DNA from: CBDFGK01 sp965247075 | Lineage (GTDB): Bacteria; Pseudomonadota; Gammaproteobacteria; Pseudomonadales; Halieaceae | Direction: 5' to 3' | Length of the DNA stretch: 64,000 nt | NCBI GenBank assembly: GCA_965247075.1 | Contig: CBDFGK010000002.1 | Span: 62,001 to 126,000 of the forward strand | In this document: positions 14,809 through 23,364 of the stretch, in pieces | Position numbering within the stretch: the stretch's first letter is position 1 | Layout: every line of letters begins with the position of its first letter | Translations under genes and position numbers: made by a program | Notes under the pieces: generated by a model | Told to the model about the DNA's origin: nothing | The model's database searches: none | What the model saw: the letters and a program-made list of their open reading frames with translations, nothing else

Positions 14809-16497
14809 ATGATTGAAAAAATACAACTGAAGTTCTTCAAGCAGTTCAAGGATCAATCCTTTGAACTCAAGGATGCCATTGTCTTGGCTGGCCCGAACAA
14901 TACGGGTAAAACCACTCTTTTGCAGGCGATAGCAACTTGGCATTTCGCCTTCCGAGAATGGCAAAAGAAACGAGGTAAATCCAAAGCAAAGAAACGGACA
15001 GCCGTCCAACTAACAAGAAAAGAATTTTTGTCTGTACCAGTGCAACGTTTTAATCTGTTGTGGACAGATGCTTCGACTTCATTACGAAAAGATGAGGGTG
15101 GAGGCAGAGGCGCGGCGACTCCTCGGATCATGGAAATCACCTTGGAGGGTCAAGATAGCAACGGAAATAAGTGGACGCATGGTATGGAATTTCGATATGC
15201 CAGTTCAGAGTCGGTGCATGCCAAACCAGCCGATACAAGCACTATTCCTATAGAAGCTATCCAGGTGATTTATGTTCCTTCCTTTTCCGGTATTGAAACA
15301 GAAGAGAAGGTGCATACCAAAGTGTATCAGGATTGGTTGGTTGGTCAGGGAAAGCCGGGGGATATTATTAGAAACCTCCTGGCAGAAACATCCCGCATTA
15401 ATTCGGAATGGAATAAATTACAACAAGATGTGGAAGCAATGTTCGGCTACCGATTATTAAAGCCGCAATACGATGGACGGCCCTTTATATTGTGTGAATA
15501 TCTTCCTGGCATACCGCTGAATAAGGGTTATGGGGGGCTTCCAAAATTAGATATTGCCAGTGCTGGTAGTGGCTTCCTGCAGACACTTCTTCTCTTGTCC
15601 TTTATCTACGCCCGACCGGCAACTATTTTTTTAATTGACGAACCGGATGCGCATTTGCATGTGATATTACAAAAGAAAATCTATGACCATTTGCGTAGGG
15701 TGGCACAAGAAAAGCAATGTCAGATTGTGATAGCAACGCACTCCGAGGTTATTATAGATAATACCCCGCCTGAAAAAATCATTTCTTTTTACGACAAGCC
15801 ACATCCGTTAATCCATGATGCAGAACGCGCTCAAGTGCGCGAAGCATTGAAACTACTTTCACCAATGGATGCTTTGCAGGCAAGCGGAAAAAAAGTGTTA
15901 TATGTGGAGGATAACAGTGATTTTAATATCCTTCGTGCTTGGGCACGCATCCTCAATCATCCTCTTGCTAACTGGTTTTCTAATCCAGAATCCAATTCTT
16001 TTTATTATCCCATCAAAGGAAATAGCCCCAAGATTGCTAAAAATCATTTTTTTGCCTTGCAAGCCATAAAACCGAAGATGTCTGGTGTGTTATTGCTGGA
16101 CGGTGATAATCGGGATATTGATAATCATGATATTTCGGCTGATGGGTTGAAAATAATCAGGTGGAAACGTTATGAAATTGAAAATTATCTTGTCCATCCA
16201 GTATTGATAAAACGGTTTCTCGAGCAAAAAAAGGTCGGATCCTTGTTTGTGTCGGCGGCAGAAAAAGAAATGAAAAATATATTGCCACCAGTTGTGATGC
16301 AATCTCCGTTAGATGATCATGAATATCTACAAAGTACAAAAGCCAGCGAAGGTATTCTGCCGAATATCTTCTCTGCTGCGGGAAAGAATATGAGTAAACA
16401 GGAATACTACATGCTTGCCGAGGCAATGGAACAAAGCGAAATTCATAATGAGATCAAGGAACGACTAGATGAAATGCATGCACATTGGGGAGCATAG
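14809..16497 (+). CDS. OLD-family ATPase with TOPRIM nuclease domain
   Basis: The 562-residue protein has an ABC-type ATPase domain: Walker A GPNNTGKT (28-35), Walker B FLIDEPDAHLH with D277-E278, and switch H311 in IATHSEVI. A C-terminal TOPRIM-like domain follows, with E367 in VLYVEDNSDF, D431-x-D433 in LLLDGDNR and a later RYEIENYL segment. This is the architecture of OLD nucleases, of which GajA of Gabija is one type. No UvrD-type GajB helicase is adjacent, so it is not a standard Gabija pair. The partner is more likely the 78-residue upstream gene. The protein probably cuts DNA under nucleotide control in phage defence. Its stop lies seven bases before res. Confidence 0.8.
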   Translation: MIEKIQLKFFKQFKDQSFELKDAIVLAGPNNTGKTTLLQAIATWHFAFREWQKKRGKSKAKKRTAVQLTRKEFLSVPVQRFNLLWTDASTSLRKDEGGGRGAATPRIMEITLEGQDSNGNKWTHGMEFRYASSESVHAKPADTSTIPIEAIQVIYVPSFSGIETEEKVHTKVYQDWLVGQGKPGDIIRNLLAETSRINSEWNKLQQDVEAMFGYRLLKPQYDGRPFILCEYLPGIPLNKGYGGLPKLDIASAGSGFLQTLLLLSFIYARPATIFLIDEPDAHLHVILQKKIYDHLRRVAQEKQCQIVIATHSEVIIDNTPPEKIISFYDKPHPLIHDAERAQVREALKLLSPMDALQASGKKVLYVEDNSDFNILRAWARILNHPLANWFSNPESNSFYYPIKGNSPKIAKNHFFALQAIKPKMSGVLLLDGDNRDIDNHDISADGLKIIRWKRYEIENYLVHPVLIKRFLEQKKVGSLFVSAAEKEMKNILPPVVMQSPLDDHEYLQSTKASEGILPNIFSAAGKNMSKQEYYMLAEAMEQSEIHNEIKERLDEMHAHWGA

Positions 16498-16503
16498 AAG
16501 GCC

Positions 16504-19305
16504 GTGTCTAAAGATTCAAAATCCCTAATCATCAACTCCCCCTACACCTGCCCGGAAAAACACTGGGGATTTATTGATGAAGAGACGCCTCCCAATCTTA
16601 TTGATGGTCGTCGTCAAGCGGGATACATGATTGCCGATCCGAGGGCAAAACCCCATCGGGACAGCGGGATATTTGTCTCCCTGCCGCTGGTGAATCAAAT
16701 CCGCGAGCGCGTTGATAGCTGGCGCAATGCGGGTTATCCGGGCGTTACCGGCATTACCAAAACGCTGCTGGAACACTGGAAGGATAACGAACAACGGGAT
16801 TTCCCATTTTTCTTCTGCCAGGTTGAAGCCATCGAAACACTGATATGGTTGATTGAATCTCATGATTCCGAAAAGACCGGCATAGATGTGCCAAGAGACG
16901 GCGGTGACTTCGGTCGCCTGTGTTCCAAACTCGCTACCGGCACCGGCAAGACCGTAGTAATGGCGATGCTGATCGCATGGCAAGCAATTAACCGCGCAAC
17001 CTATCCCCAGGACCGGCGCTTTTCCCAACATATTTTTATCGTTGCCCCCAATCTTACGGTCAGGGAACGTCTTTCTGTGCTTGATCCGTCAGCCGAGAAT
17101 AATTATTACGATGAGTTTAATGTCGTTCCACGAAGTTTGAACGAAAAACTTCATCGAGCCAAAGTCCTGATACGAAACTGGCACGCGCTAAACTGGGAGA
17201 CGGAAGAGAAAATAAAAAGCAAAAGAGGCGTGGACAAACGTGGCGCAAAAAGCGATGAAGCCTATACCCGCGAAGTGCTTGGAGACATCGCAAGCGCTCG
17301 CAATCTGATAGTGATTAACGATGAGGCGCATCATGCCTGGCGTGTTCCGGCAGGGTCAAAGGTGCGGGGTGTCAAGAAAGAGGAGATAGAAGAAGCGACC
17401 AAATGGGTTGGCGGACTTGACCGCATTCATAAAACGCGCGGGATTTTGCAATGCTTTGATTTTTCCGCCACGCCCTTTGCACCGTCCGGGCATCAGAACG
17501 CCGAGGAAGCATTGTTCGGCTGGATTGTCAGCGACTTTGGGCTGAATGACGCCATCGAATCGGGGTTGGTGAAAACGCCTCGCGTGGTTGTGGATGACGA
17601 TGCGTTGCCAGATGCGAAAACTTACAAATCTCGCCTCTATCACCTCTACACCGATTCCGAAGTCAAGGATGATCTGAATCGCAAAACCGAGCCGCACGAA
17701 CCACTGCCCGATTTAGTGATTAATGCTTACACTTTGTTGGGAGCAGACTGGGATAAAGCAAAAGAGAGGTGGGATAAGTCCGAGGCGCGAGCAACACCGC
17801 CAGTGATGATTACCGTTGCCAATCGCACCGAAACGGCGGCAAGAATCAAACACGCTTTTGACAATAACGACATCGCCATTGAAGCACTGTGCAAGCCCGA
17901 AGGTATGTTGCATATTGATTCAAAGGTATTGAAACAGGCCGAAGAAAAAGAAATTGAAACACAACTGGTTAAAACGGACGATGAGGCGAACGATAAAAAC
18001 GGGGAAGGCGGCAAGCAGAAGATGACGCAAAAAGAACAAGCGGCTTTGCTTCGTAAGCAGGTCAATACGGTTGGGCAGGTCGGCGAGCCAGGGGAAAATA
18101 TCCAAAATGTCATCTCGGTCGGCATGTTGTCCGAAGGCTGGGACGCACGCACCGTGACTCAGATCATGGGATTGCGGGCATTCACCAGCCAGTTGCTCTG
18201 CGAGCAGGTTATCGGGCGTGGGCTGAGACGCGCCTCTTATGAAATCAACGAGGGAACCGGGCTCTTTAACGCTGAGTATGTCAATGTGTTTGGTGTGCCT
18301 TTTAGTTTCCTACCGCACGAACAAGACGATGATGCTCCGCTACCCGCCACCAGTACCATCACGATCAAGCCGGTTGAAGAAAAACAAGACTTTGCTATCA
18401 GTTGGCCCAATGTCATCCGAATAGACAGGACCCTCTGCCCTGAACTTGTCGTTGACTGGGAGAAGATTGAACCCTTGCAACTTGACACTTCTACCACTGT
18501 GGAAATTGCGGCACTTGCGCCCACAGTGAACAACAAACCGGATGTTTCGCAAATTAAAGATATAGACCTTGAAAATTTAATGCGAAAACAACGTCGTCAA
18601 ACGATCATTTTCAAAACAGCACAATCGGTGTGGAAGGAAATGCAACCCAAATGGCCGGCATCGCCGGCATTGCTGATGGCGCAACTGGTCACTCTTGCGG
18701 AGCAATTTATAGATTCCGGGCGCATACAGATAACACCCGCTTTGTTTAATCAAGATGAAGAGAGAAAGAAGCTGGTCATCACTCTTAATATGTCAAAAGT
18801 TATCCGTCATTTCTGGCAGGCGATAGAATTTAATAACACTGATAAAACTGATCTTGTTCTTGATAGCGACCATCCTATTGCTTCCACCGAAGACATGCGT
18901 CCCTGGCGAACTGGCAAGCCATGCAAGGGCACGAAAAAAAGCCACATCAACTACTGTGTCTTTGACAGCACCTGGGAATCATCTGAAGCATTTGAACTGG
19001 ACCGAAACAAAGCGGTGGATGCCTGGGTCAAAAATGATCATTTGGGATTCGATGTGCTTTATGTGTACAAGGGTGTGATCAAAAAGTATCGCCCGGATTT
19101 TATTATTCGGTTGAAGTCCGGACGTTTTTTTGTGATTGAAACAAAAGGTCAGCAGACAGATCAGGATGATGTCAAACATCAATACATGCGGGGCTGGGTT
19201 GACGCCGTCAATCAGCACGGCGGCTTCGGGCAGTGGGGGTTTGGCGTTTCAAACACCCCGGCCGACATCAAAGACCTCATAGCAGCCCAGAGCAAAAACC
19301 CCTAA
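16504..19305 (+). CDS. res: Type III-like restriction endonuclease/helicase (Res)
   Basis: The 933-residue protein is a superfamily 2 helicase with a C-terminal nuclease. Walker A is ATGTGKT (144-150), DEAH is at 273-276 (VINDEAHHAW), and motif VI QVIGRGLRR is near 568. A PD-(D/E)XK site is Asp865 (YRPDFII) with Glu879-x-Lys881 (VIETKG). Length and motif order fit Res subunits that translocate on DNA and cut when unmodified sites are found, together with Mod. Start is GTG 16504, preceded by GAAGG. It is separated from mod by three cargo modules but apparently remains in the same transcript. Its first codons (SLIINSPYT) are echoed in both scars upstream. No frameshift is visible. Confidence 0.88.
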   Translation: MSKDSKSLIINSPYTCPEKHWGFIDEETPPNLIDGRRQAGYMIADPRAKPHRDSGIFVSLPLVNQIRERVDSWRNAGYPGVTGITKTLLEHWKDNEQRDFPFFFCQVEAIETLIWLIESHDSEKTGIDVPRDGGDFGRLCSKLATGTGKTVVMAMLIAWQAINRATYPQDRRFSQHIFIVAPNLTVRERLSVLDPSAENNYYDEFNVVPRSLNEKLHRAKVLIRNWHALNWETEEKIKSKRGVDKRGAKSDEAYTREVLGDIASARNLIVINDEAHHAWRVPAGSKVRGVKKEEIEEATKWVGGLDRIHKTRGILQCFDFSATPFAPSGHQNAEEALFGWIVSDFGLNDAIESGLVKTPRVVVDDDALPDAKTYKSRLYHLYTDSEVKDDLNRKTEPHEPLPDLVINAYTLLGADWDKAKERWDKSEARATPPVMITVANRTETAARIKHAFDNNDIAIEALCKPEGMLHIDSKVLKQAEEKEIETQLVKTDDEANDKNGEGGKQKMTQKEQAALLRKQVNTVGQVGEPGENIQNVISVGMLSEGWDARTVTQIMGLRAFTSQLLCEQVIGRGLRRASYEINEGTGLFNAEYVNVFGVPFSFLPHEQDDDAPLPATSTITIKPVEEKQDFAISWPNVIRIDRTLCPELVVDWEKIEPLQLDTSTTVEIAALAPTVNNKPDVSQIKDIDLENLMRKQRRQTIIFKTAQSVWKEMQPKWPASPALLMAQLVTLAEQFIDSGRIQITPALFNQDEERKKLVITLNMSKVIRHFWQAIEFNNTDKTDLVLDSDHPIASTEDMRPWRTGKPCKGTKKSHINYCVFDSTWESSEAFELDRNKAVDAWVKNDHLGFDVLYVYKGVIKKYRPDFIIRLKSGRFFVIETKGQQTDQDDVKHQYMRGWVDAVNQHGGFGQWGFGVSNTPADIKDLIAAQSKNP

Positions 19306-19312
19306 AAAACAA

Positions 19313-19335
19313 CCCCAGTCAAGATGGTGCTGGGG
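19313..19335 (+). terminator. Weak stem-loop after res
   Basis: CCCCAG (19313-19318) pairs with CTGGGG (19330-19335) across an 11-base loop just after the res stop. No T-run follows, so intrinsic termination is doubtful; it may only be the end of the operon's 3' untranslated region. Confidence 0.25.
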
Positions 19336-19453
19336 ATCTGACCCAGAACAGTACCGCTACTGGCCCCGCGCTAGTCACCACTTGCGCCTGAATATCCGCC
19401 CCAAAGGAGTCAGAGTAGTTTGTCTAACACATTGAATATATTGATGAATAAAT

Positions 19454-19514
19454 AAATAACACATATTTTGCACAATAACTCAGGTAATGTTATTGTGCGC
19501 TAAATATGTTATTT
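19454..19514. promoter_or_regulatory. Large imperfect inverted repeat, probable autoregulatory operator
   Basis: Two 26-base arms (19454-19479 and 19489-19514) are complementary at about 20 positions around a 9-base centre. Each arm carries the core CACAATAAC or its complement on the inside and AAATAAC or its complement on the outside. The repeat ends about 15 bases before the first gene of the AbiE-like pair. The antitoxin there has a winged helix, and AbiE-type antitoxins bind inverted repeats in their own promoter, so autoregulation is the likely purpose. Confidence 0.65.
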
Positions 19515-19528
19515 GTTTGTGAGTGGCG

Positions 19529-20515
19529 ATGCTCAAATTAGAGATATCTACCGGAAATTATCTGCAGTGGGTGCTGGGCGAGGTTTTGCAGGATGGCGCA
19601 TGGGAGCAAGCCAGTGAACTGCCGTTCTATCTACAGGATCGCTACCAATTCAGGCGAGCAGTGGTGGCGGGTAAACCCTGCCTATGGATGTTGGCTCGCG
19701 ATGAAGCAGAGGATACCCCCGCAGTTGTTCGAAAGCATCTGACGGCAGTACTCCAGACCTACCCTGGGCCGGTTATCTATGTGGTGGAGCGGATAACCTC
19801 CTATAACCGCAAGCGACTCATTGAACAGCGCGTGCCTTTTGTGGTGCCCAACAAGCAGATGTATTTGCCCATGCTGGGTATCGATTTGCGGGAGCGGTTT
19901 TCAGATCCCGTTGATCAGAAGGACAAGCCACTGGGGGCAGTGGCTCAGGTTTTGCTGTTACGAGAGTTGTTCAGCCCTGGGAATTCTGCAGCCTCCGCAG
20001 GGGAGTTTGCCCGCAAGCTGGGATATAGCGCGATGACCATTGGTCGTGCCTTCACGGAGCTGACTGCCAGGAACGTGGCTCAAGTTGAGAGGGTTGGCAG
20101 GGAGAAACATCTGATGTTTGAGCAGCGTGGAAAAGCGCTTTGGGAGCTGGTGTCTCCGTATTTGGACAACCCGGTTAGGAAATGTACCTGGATAGAAAAT
20201 GTCGGTCATAACATACCGGCTCCCGTCGCTGGAGAAGCAGCATTGGCGCATTACACCATGTTGGCTGAACCTCGAAATCCAGTTTTGGCGATCAGCGCGA
20301 AGGAGTGGCCAGGGCAGAAGGAGTTGCTGCATTTGCGGGAACTCCCCCGAGGGGATGAGCAGGCCTTGTGTGTGGAGCTTTGGCGGTATAACCCACAATT
20401 GGTCAAGGACAGCCCCTATGTGGATGAGCTATCGCTGTGGCTGAGTCTAAGGGACAGTGACGATGAGCGTGTTGAAATGGCGGCCGATGAGCTGTTGGGA
20501 GCGATGCAGTGGTAA
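19529..20515 (+). CDS. AbiEi-like winged-helix protein, putative antitoxin
   Basis: The 328-residue protein has an N-terminal globular part and a winged helix near the middle (EFARKLGYSAMTIGRAFTEL, then a wing and the segment KHLMFEQRGKALWELVSPYL). It is followed by a nucleotidyltransferase gene with a seven-base overlap. This pairing is typical of type IV (AbiE-like) toxin-antitoxin loci, where the first gene represses the operon and neutralises the second without direct contact. The ATG at 19529 follows GTGAG at a usable distance; a GTG at 19523 is also possible. The domain order differs from classical AbiEi, where the winged helix is N-terminal, so this is a divergent relative. Confidence comes mainly from context. 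Confidence 0.6.
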   Translation: MLKLEISTGNYLQWVLGEVLQDGAWEQASELPFYLQDRYQFRRAVVAGKPCLWMLARDEAEDTPAVVRKHLTAVLQTYPGPVIYVVERITSYNRKRLIEQRVPFVVPNKQMYLPMLGIDLRERFSDPVDQKDKPLGAVAQVLLLRELFSPGNSAASAGEFARKLGYSAMTIGRAFTELTARNVAQVERVGREKHLMFEQRGKALWELVSPYLDNPVRKCTWIENVGHNIPAPVAGEAALAHYTMLAEPRNPVLAISAKEWPGQKELLHLRELPRGDEQALCVELWRYNPQLVKDSPYVDELSLWLSLRDSDDERVEMAADELLGAMQW

Positions 20516-21279
20516 GGGGAATGGATGTGTTCCGCGAAAACTTCGCGGAATTTCAGGGTAGTTATGTGTTGATAGGTGGTGTCGCCTGCGAACTCGTACT
20601 TGATGAGGCGGGTATAGATTTTCGCGGTACCAAGGATCTGGATATTGTTCTGTGTGTCGAGGCATTGGAGCCTGGTTTCATTCAGCGGTTCTGGCAATTT
20701 ATCGAAGAGGGAGGCTACACCAACAGGGAGCGCAGCGATGGTGAGAAGCAATTCTACCGGTTTAGTCATCCCGAAAATTCATCCTTTCCGTATATGCTGG
20801 AGCTTTTTTCGAGGACGCCCGAAGGCATAGAGTTGCCAGTGGGCTCGCAGCACACGCCAATACCGCCGAGCGAAGAATTATCGAGCTTATCTGCCTTATT
20901 ACTCGATGAGGACTACTACCGCTGTATAAAGGATAACTCCAGGGTTATAGATGATATTCCAATACTGGGAACGGCGTACCTGATTCCTTTTAAAGTCAGA
21001 GCTTGGCTCGATCTGACCGAGAGGAAAGTCGCCGGTGAATCGGTGGATAGTAGAGATATCCGCAAGCATCGAAACGACATCTTCAGGCTGTATCCATTGT
21101 TAACGCCTGGGCAGACGGTTGATGTTCCCGGAAGCATCTACGACGATGTTGTGGCTTTCATTGAGGCAATGCGACATGAGGAGGGGCTAGATATTCGCAG
21201 CTTCGGTATTAAAGAACAGACATTGCTCAAAGTGTTGGCTGTTTTGCGGGAAATGTATAGAGCGGAGCAGGCGCCATGA
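20509..21279 (+). CDS. AbiEii-like nucleotidyltransferase, putative toxin
   Basis: The 256-residue protein has a minimal nucleotidyltransferase core: a Gly-Gly turn at 23-24 (YVLIGGVACELVLDEAG), then TKDLDIVL with Asp43 and Asp45 as the metal-binding DxD pair. A helical C-terminal half follows. AbiEii toxins transfer nucleotides to cellular RNA such as tRNA; that role is inferred here. The GTG at 20509 has GGGAG upstream and overlaps the antitoxin stop by seven bases. Its stop overlaps the next start as ATGA (21276-21279), so a third gene belonged to the operon. That gene is cut short by an IS630 remnant. Confidence 0.65.
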   Translation: MVRGMDVFRENFAEFQGSYVLIGGVACELVLDEAGIDFRGTKDLDIVLCVEALEPGFIQRFWQFIEEGGYTNRERSDGEKQFYRFSHPENSSFPYMLELFSRTPEGIELPVGSQHTPIPPSEELSSLSALLLDEDYYRCIKDNSRVIDDIPILGTAYLIPFKVRAWLDLTERKVAGESVDSRDIRKHRNDIFRLYPLLTPGQTVDVPGSIYDDVVAFIEAMRHEEGLDIRSFGIKEQTLLKVLAVLREMYRAEQAP

Positions 21280-21362
21280 CTGCCGTGATTGAGCGGCTAG
21301 TGGCGGAGGTTCGGTCGGCGGGTAGTTACAACGCCAATGCCAATGTTGCGCCCGAGAGGCTA
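21276..21362 (+). pseudogene. Truncated third gene of the AbiE-like operon
   Basis: After the ATGA overlap the frame reads MTAVIERLVAEVRSAGSYNA and a few more residues before running into transposase sequence near 21363. Only about 29 native codons remain, too few to recognise a family. Its coupling to the nucleotidyltransferase implies a third component of the system, lost when the IS630 element or a deletion entered. Confidence 0.45.
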
Positions 21363-21728
21363 TTGGTGCAGCGCCGCGTCTCCGCTGTGCCTACGACGGT
21401 TTGGGAATTCTTCAACAAGCGCGACATCACGTCCAAAAAAACCGCGCACGCAAGCGAACAACAACGCAAGGACGTAAAAGCGGCGCGTGTGTTCTGGGTC
21501 AAAGGGGCCGCCTGAGTTTGATCCGGCCAAAGGCTGCTTTACCTGCCGCCCTATTCGCCGGACTTCAATCTGATCGACATGGCGTTTTCCAGATTCAAGG
21601 CCGCACTCAAAAAAGCGGCCGCGCGGACAATCCCCGAACTATGGGACGTCATTGCAGAGCTTATCGAAAAGTTCAGGCCGGAGGAATGCAAAAACTATTT
21701 CCTGGCAGCAGGCTATGACTTGGGTTAA
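21363..21728 (+). mobile_element. IS630-family transposase remnant
   Basis: The first part reads VPTTVWEFFNKRDITSKKTA then HASEQQRKDV, matching the N-terminal helix-turn-helix end of IS630 transposases. After a frame change and a large deletion the C-terminal part reads RLLYLPPYSPDFNLIDMAFS, then FKAALKKAAARTIPELWDV and FRPEECKNYFLAAGYDLG with a stop at 21726-21728. The last catalytic residue in the SPDFNxI(E/D)MAF motif is Asp instead of Glu. The central catalytic Asp residues are missing, so the element is dead. It forms the right edge of the defence island. Confidence 0.75.
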
Positions 21729-21740
21729 ATCGAATACGCT

Positions 21741-22916
21741 CTAGTCGAGTTTTCCGAGCAGTGCACCGCCGGTGGGAATGCCCACGCCGGAGGTTACCAG
21801 CGCGTGGTTGATATCCTTGCTGGGCTGGTTCACCGATTGGCCGCGTACCAGTTTGGTTGCTTCAACAATGCCATTGACACCATGGATATAGGCTTCACTC
21901 AGTTGGCCGCCGTGGGTATTGGTGGGCAGGCGTCCGTCAATTTTGAGCGCGCCATCCTTGACGAAGTCACCCGATTCACCCACGCCGCAGAAACCCCAGG
22001 CTTCCAGTTGCCACAACACGATCGGCGAGAACGCGTCGTAGATAATGGCCGCATCAATATCGTCCGGTGTCAGGCCACTCATTTCATAGGTGTTTTGGGC
22101 GGCGGTTTCCATTTCTGGAATGCCGGCGAATTCTGCGCGGTAAAAGGAGGTCATTTGTTCCTGGTCTTTGCCTGCACACTGGGCCACCCCGCGTACCGAC
22201 ACACCCGGTTGCTTGAGATCGCGCGCTCGTTCGGGAGTAGTCACGATTACCGCTGAACCACCATCGCTTTCCTGGCAGCAATCAAACAACTGTAACGGAT
22301 CGGCAATCATGCGTTGGGCGTCATACTCGGCGCGGTCGAAGGTCTTGCCGTAGAAGGCTGCCGCCGGGTTATTGGCGCCGTAGTCGCGGGTGGCCCTGGC
22401 AACCTCGTACAGAGCATCTTTGGTAACGCCGGTGTTGTGCATCCAGCGCTTGGTAAACATCGCTACCCAACTGGCCGGAGTCAGCAGCCCGTAGGGCATA
22501 TACCAACCCCAATGAATGGCATCGGCGGTGGAGATATCGCCTGATACACCACCGGAGAAACGATGACCACTGCGGCCATTGAGGGCGCGATAAACCACCA
22601 CGGTTTCGGCCATGCCGGTAGATACCGCCATCACCGCCTGGTGCAGTGATCCGGTAGCGGCACCGCCACCGTAGTGAGCGCGACCATAGAAGGTCAGCTC
22701 ATCACAACCCAGCGCGCGGGCCACTTCAATTTCGTCGCTGGTATCCATGGTGAATGTTGCCATGCCGTCAATGGCGCTGGGATGCAGGCCGGCATCATCG
22801 CAGGCAGCCTTTACCGCCTGAATGGCAAGATTGAGTTCGGAGACGCCTGAATTTTTGCTGAACCCGGTATTGGCGACACCGACAATGACTGCTTTGTCTT
22901 TTACGTTGGCAACCAC
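21741..22916 (-). CDS. ltp2: Thiolase-fold steroid side-chain aldolase (Ltp2-like)
   Basis: The 391-residue thiolase-like protein lacks a normal thiolase nucleophilic cysteine motif. It carries the pattern of lipid-transfer/Ltp2 proteins: YDAFSPIVLWQLEAWGFCGV, the GESGDFVKDG segment and THGGQLSEAYIHGVNGIVEA. In characterised actinobacteria Ltp2 is a retro-aldolase that releases propionyl-CoA from the hydrated C3 side chain of a steroid CoA ester and needs the DUF35 domain of ChsH2. Exactly these partners follow upstream: a MaoC protein (start 23351) and a MaoC-DUF35 protein (start 24327), all on the same strand with short gaps. Function in steroid side-chain removal is therefore well supported by context. 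Confidence 0.82.
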   Translation of the reverse strand: MVANVKDKAVIVGVANTGFSKNSGVSELNLAIQAVKAACDDAGLHPSAIDGMATFTMDTSDEIEVARALGCDELTFYGRAHYGGGAATGSLHQAVMAVSTGMAETVVVYRALNGRSGHRFSGGVSGDISTADAIHWGWYMPYGLLTPASWVAMFTKRWMHNTGVTKDALYEVARATRDYGANNPAAAFYGKTFDRAEYDAQRMIADPLQLFDCCQESDGGSAVIVTTPERARDLKQPGVSVRGVAQCAGKDQEQMTSFYRAEFAGIPEMETAAQNTYEMSGLTPDDIDAAIIYDAFSPIVLWQLEAWGFCGVGESGDFVKDGALKIDGRLPTNTHGGQLSEAYIHGVNGIVEATKLVRGQSVNQPSKDINHALVTSGVGIPTGGALLGKLD

Positions 22917-22919
22917 GGA

Positions 22920-23351
22920 TCAGGCCTCCTTGGGTAGTGCGAGTTGTACGGTACCCTGCATATGCATGCCCCAGATATTGTTTTCTCCGATTACCTCGAC
23001 GTCTACTATGCCCTCGTCATCGTGCTTGGCTTTCACTTCACCGGTAACTGTCATCACCATACCCGGCACGTTGGGCGCCCCGAGTCGTATAGCCAGTGAT
23101 TTGACTACCGCTTCCGGTCCGCTCCAGTCCGTGGCGAATCGTGTCATCAGTCCCTGGCTGGTGAGGATGTTCATAAAAACATCTGGCAGGCCTGCTGCCT
23201 GTGCAACTGACTTGTCGTGATGAACCTTTTCGAAGTCACGGGTAGCCAATGCCGTGCTGACGATCAGGCCAGTGGAGATATCAATGTCCAGCGGTGGCAG
23301 CTTGTCACCGATATTGACATCGGCATAGTTCAGTGTGCTGTATGCGCTCAT
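22920..23351 (-). CDS. chsH1: MaoC-like enoyl-CoA hydratase subunit (ChsH1-like)
   Basis: The 143-residue protein has a single hotdog fold with a MaoC hydratase motif (RDFEKVHHDKSVAQAAGLPD). It is the size of ChsH1, the small subunit that pairs with ChsH2 to hydrate the double bond of the three-carbon steroid side chain. The ATG at 23351 was chosen because GGGAGAACAG lies just upstream; longer frames up to 23405 run into the neighbouring gene. It ends three bases before the aldolase start and lies directly after the ChsH2-like gene, so the three are translated from one transcript. Confidence 0.8.
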   Translation of the reverse strand: MSAYSTLNYADVNIGDKLPPLDIDISTGLIVSTALATRDFEKVHHDKSVAQAAGLPDVFMNILTSQGLMTRFATDWSGPEAVVKSLAIRLGAPNVPGMVMTVTGEVKAKHDDEGIVDVEVIGENNIWGMHMQGTVQLALPKEA

Positions 23352-23364
23352 AGTCTGTTCTCCC

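Noticed and set aside
14809..16497. Gabija system
   Set aside because: The ATPase/TOPRIM protein resembles GajA, but no UvrD-like GajB gene is adjacent.
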